From NCBI GenBank assembly GCA_913775265.1, contig CAJYJH010000064.1:33384-97383 (forward strand): a stretch of 64,000 nucleotides of DNA, in the 5' to 3' direction. Positions 61,995 through 64,000 of this stretch are shown here, piece after piece. The stretch comes from an uncultured Mucilaginibacter sp. (GTDB lineage Bacteria > Bacteroidota > Bacteroidia > Sphingobacteriales > Sphingobacteriaceae). Position 1 is the stretch's first letter, and the number at the start of each line of letters is the position of its first letter. Under the pieces are notes generated by a model that saw only the letters and a list, made by a program, of their open reading frames with translations, was not told where the DNA came from and ran no database searches. Position numbers and translations under genes: made by a program.

Positions 61995-62184
61995 GAAATC
62001 TTCCAGCAGTAGGGGTTTTTGGCGAAGGCCAGAACTAAGAAGGAACCGTGTGTAAATCACGGGCTGTCGCGCAACTGTAAGTAACATCAAAGGGTTAGGC
62101 CCCGATTGATCAAAACAAAGTCCATTGTTTGCCAGGCAAATGAGAAGGACGGCCTAACTGTTACAAGCCAGGAGACTTGCCCGC
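61995..62184 (+). ncRNA. Cobalamin (AdoCbl) riboswitch
   Basis: The conserved blocks are all present: GGAACCGTGTGTAAATCACGGGCTGTCGCGCAACTGTAA in pieces across 62042-62081, the L5 element GTCCATTG (62120-62127) with GAGAAGG, and the B12 box AAGCCAGGAGACTTGCC (62165-62181). It lies upstream of metE, the B12-independent methionine synthase. This is the classic arrangement in which B12 turns metE off when the B12-dependent enzyme can work. The complementary CAATGGAC at 62226-62233 would be the L13 loop. Confidence 0.95.
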
Positions 62185-62227
62185 ACTGTGTAAAAGACCA
62201 ATGCTTTCGCGATTGAAGCAGTAGTCA

Positions 62228-62344
62228 ATGGACAAACAAGAAATGCTTGCTATTTTAAACCGGATGGGGGAGTTGCGCCCGGCCGGCAGGGGCTTTCTAT
62301 TGTTTATTTCTACCCTATTTCCCGAAGGCGTACTTAAAACGTAA
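62228..62344 (+). CDS. Possible 38-codon upstream ORF in the metE leader
   Basis: The frame MDKQEMLAILNRMGELRPAG... ends in TAA at 62344, 45 bases before metE. Its ATG lies within the L13 sequence CAATGGAC that pairs with riboswitch L5. Because L13 must complement CCATTG, the ATG could be incidental. The N-terminal pattern is reminiscent of Crp/Fnr-type regulators, so a decayed gene start is another reading. Confidence 0.3.
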   Translation: MDKQEMLAILNRMGELRPAGRGFLLFISTLFPEGVLKT

Positions 62345-62388
62345 GGAGCATTAATCTCATCATTAATGTTTAACTAAAGTTTTAGCGT

Positions 62389-64000
62389 ATGCTTAAAAAC
62401 AATTTGGGCTACCCCCGTGTGGGCAGCCAGCGTGAACTTAAAAAGGCCGCCGAGGCGTACTGGGCGGGCCAAACCGACCGCCGTGGCCTTAACCAAACGG
62501 CGCGCCGCATTAAAGAAGAAAACTGGCAGCTGCAGCTGGATGCCGGCATCGACCTCATTCCGTGCAACGATTTTAGCATGTACGACCAGGTGCTGGACAT
62601 GAGCCTGCTGCTGGGTGCCATCCCGGCGCGTTACAGCCCCGTGCTATCCGCCGTGCCCGGTAACGACGAGCTGGACCTGTATTTTGCCATGGCCCGCGGT
62701 TACCAGAAGCACGACTTGGACATTACCGCCATGGAAATGACCAAGTGGTTTGATACCAATTACCACTACCTGGTGCCCGAGTTTGTGGCCGATCAGCAAT
62801 TTGCCGTGTTCTCCGAAAACTTGTATGCCCAGTTTACCCATGCCCTGCAGGTGTGTGGCCCCAAGGCCAAACCGGTGCTGATTGGCCCCGTAAGTTACCT
62901 GCTGCTGGGCAAAGAAAAACAGCCGGGCTTTAACCGTATCGACCTCATTAAACGCCTGGTGCCGGTGTATGTTGAGGTCATCAACCGCCTCAAAGTCATG
63001 GGCGCCACCTGGGTGCAGTTAGACGAGCCTTACCTGGGCCTCGACCTTAACCCGGCCGAAAAGGAGGCCTTTACGTATGCCTATCAGGCCATCAGCAACC
63101 GGGTAAGCGGCATCAACATTTTGGTGGCTACCTATTTTAATGCACTGGAGGATAACACCGCCCTGGCTACCAGCCTGCCCGTGGCCGCCCTGCACATCGA
63201 CCTGGTGCGTGCGCCCGAGCAGCTTGCCGATGTGCTGGCTGCATTGCCGCAACGCCTGAGCCTGAGTTTAGGCGTGATTGACGGCCGCAATGTGTGGAAG
63301 AATGATTACGAAGCTTCGGCCGGGCTGATTAAACAAGCTGTTGATGCCTTGGGCCACGAGCGGGTGATGATTGCGCCATCGTGCTCGCTGCTGCATTCGC
63401 CGCAGGACCTAGACCAGGAAGACGAGTTGGACTACGGCATCCGCAACTGGATGGCCTTTGCCAAACAAAAGCTTACCGAGGTGGCCGATTTGTATGCCAT
63501 TGTTCAAGAGGGTGACACCGCATCGCTGCAGGCTAACCGCCAAAGTATGGAAAGCCGCCGTTCGTCTAAACGCATCCACCGCCCCGAGGTTAAGCAACGG
63601 GTAGCCGCCATTACCGAGGCTGATGCCAGTCGCCAAAGCCCGTTTGCCCTGCGCCAGCAGGTGCAGCACCAAAGGCTGCAGTTACCGTTGTTCCCAACCA
63701 CTACCATTGGCTCTTTCCCGCAAACGCGCGATGTAAGGCAGTGGCGCGCCAAGTACAAACGCGGCGAACTCTCGCTGCAAGACTACGAAACCGCCCTCAA
63801 AAAAGCCACCCGCGAAGCCATCCAGGTACAAGAAGAACTGGATTTAGACGTACTGGTACACGGCGAGTTTGAGCGTAACGACATGGTAGAATACTTTGGC
63901 GAACAGCTGGAAGGCTATGCCTTTACCAAATACGGCTGGGTGCAAAGCTACGGCAGTCGCTGCGTAAAGCCGCCCATTATTTATGGCGATGTGAGCCGCC
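62389..64000 (+). CDS. metE: 5-methyltetrahydropteroyltriglutamate-homocysteine methyltransferase (cobalamin-independent), 5' part
   Basis: The frame is open to the window edge with 537 codons visible. The N-terminal domain shows 'NNLGYPRVGSQRELKKAAEAYW', 'IDLIPCNDFSMYDQVLDMS', 'AMEMTKWFDTNYHYLVPE' and 'WVQLDEPYL'. The C-terminal catalytic domain begins with 'TTIGSFPQTRDVR' and has 'LVHGEFERNDMVEYFGEQLEGYAFTKYGWVQSYGSRCVKPPIIYGDV'. The enzyme transfers a methyl group from methyl-THF-polyglutamate to homocysteine using zinc. The start at ATG 62389 fits the MetE N-terminus. It is under the cobalamin riboswitch. Confidence 0.97.
   Translation, partial: MLKNNLGYPRVGSQRELKKAAEAYWAGQTDRRGLNQTARRIKEENWQLQLDAGIDLIPCNDFSMYDQVLDMSLLLGAIPARYSPVLSAVPGNDELDLYFAMARGYQKHDLDITAMEMTKWFDTNYHYLVPEFVADQQFAVFSENLYAQFTHALQVCGPKAKPVLIGPVSYLLLGKEKQPGFNRIDLIKRLVPVYVEVINRLKVMGATWVQLDEPYLGLDLNPAEKEAFTYAYQAISNRVSGINILVATYFNALEDNTALATSLPVAALHIDLVRAPEQLADVLAALPQRLSLSLGVIDGRNVWKNDYEASAGLIKQAVDALGHERVMIAPSCSLLHSPQDLDQEDELDYGIRNWMAFAKQKLTEVADLYAIVQEGDTASLQANRQSMESRRSSKRIHRPEVKQRVAAITEADASRQSPFALRQQVQHQRLQLPLFPTTTIGSFPQTRDVRQWRAKYKRGELSLQDYETALKKATREAIQVQEELDLDVLVHGEFERNDMVEYFGEQLEGYAFTKYGWVQSYGSRCVKPPIIYGDVSR

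Noticed and set aside
4978..62000. CRISPR arrays, tRNA or rRNA genes
   Set aside because: No regularly spaced identical repeats with unique spacers, no T-loop GTTCGAATC-type elements and no rRNA-like stretches were found by eye.

Overview
The window looks like the chromosome of a Bacteroidota bacterium, most likely a Sphingobacteriaceae member close to Mucilaginibacter or Pedobacter (inference). The evidence is a SusC/SusD pair, FecR-type anti-sigma control, a GH97 and an interrupted GH10 lipoprotein, a LytS/LytTR pair, lipoproteins with short lipoboxes, few Shine-Dalgarno sequences, several TTG starts, and TAnnTTTG-like promoter elements. No rRNA, tRNA, CRISPR array, transposase or phage module was seen. 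Both window edges cut a gene: susC at the left and metE at the right.

Layout. 1-4.9 kb: end of a glycan-uptake operon (SusC, SusD, accessory lipoprotein) closed by a strong terminator. 5-12 kb: mixed metabolic and regulatory genes (flavodoxin-fold oxidoreductase, VanZ-like membrane protein plus methyltransferase, thioredoxin-fold protein, AraC regulator, SDR). 12.2-19.1 kb: an ECF sigma / FecR / STN-receptor cluster, followed by an outer-membrane barrel, a phosphodiesterase-like protein and an LPG-synthase/flippase-like membrane protein. Three matching ECF-type promoters tie these genes into one local regulon. 19-24.6 kb: GH2 enzyme, a lipoprotein gene with a nonsense codon, an orphan AT-rich gene, a DUF4241 protein and a lipoprotein. 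25.4-26.6 kb: OhrR/Ohr peroxide module. 27-34.7 kb: hydrolase, DoxX-like protein, a decayed nucleotidyltransferase, an HxlR/NmrA divergent pair, and an AT-rich pair encoding a PD-(D/E)XK-like protein and an astacin-like secreted zincin. 35-44.3 kb: GH97, DNA glycosylase, a frameshifted secreted protein, a DUF922 protein, a flippase and a GH10 xylanase with a LacI-type operator. 44.5-55.5 kb: small unknown genes, a DUF6624-TonB fusion, an HxlR/DoxX/LLM module, an esterase, a LytTR two-component system and a MerR regulator. 55.8-61.9 kb: a rearranged accessory region with an MBL-fold hydrolase whose 3' end is duplicated, two diverged copies of a JAMM-like (HxHP...PSxxD) plus secreted-partner cassette, gene remnants and MITE-like repeats, then a two-gene toxin-antitoxin-like pair. 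62-64 kb: a cobalamin riboswitch controlling metE.

Intergenic DNA is unusually rich in short non-autonomous palindromic repeats. I separate at least six families (A-F). They separate operons, truncate genes, and in places contribute coding sequence. The most interesting items are the local ECF regulon with its non-transporter receptor, the duplicated JAMM cassette truncated at the same MITE in both copies, and the riboswitch kissing loop that overlaps the start codon of a 38-codon upstream ORF.
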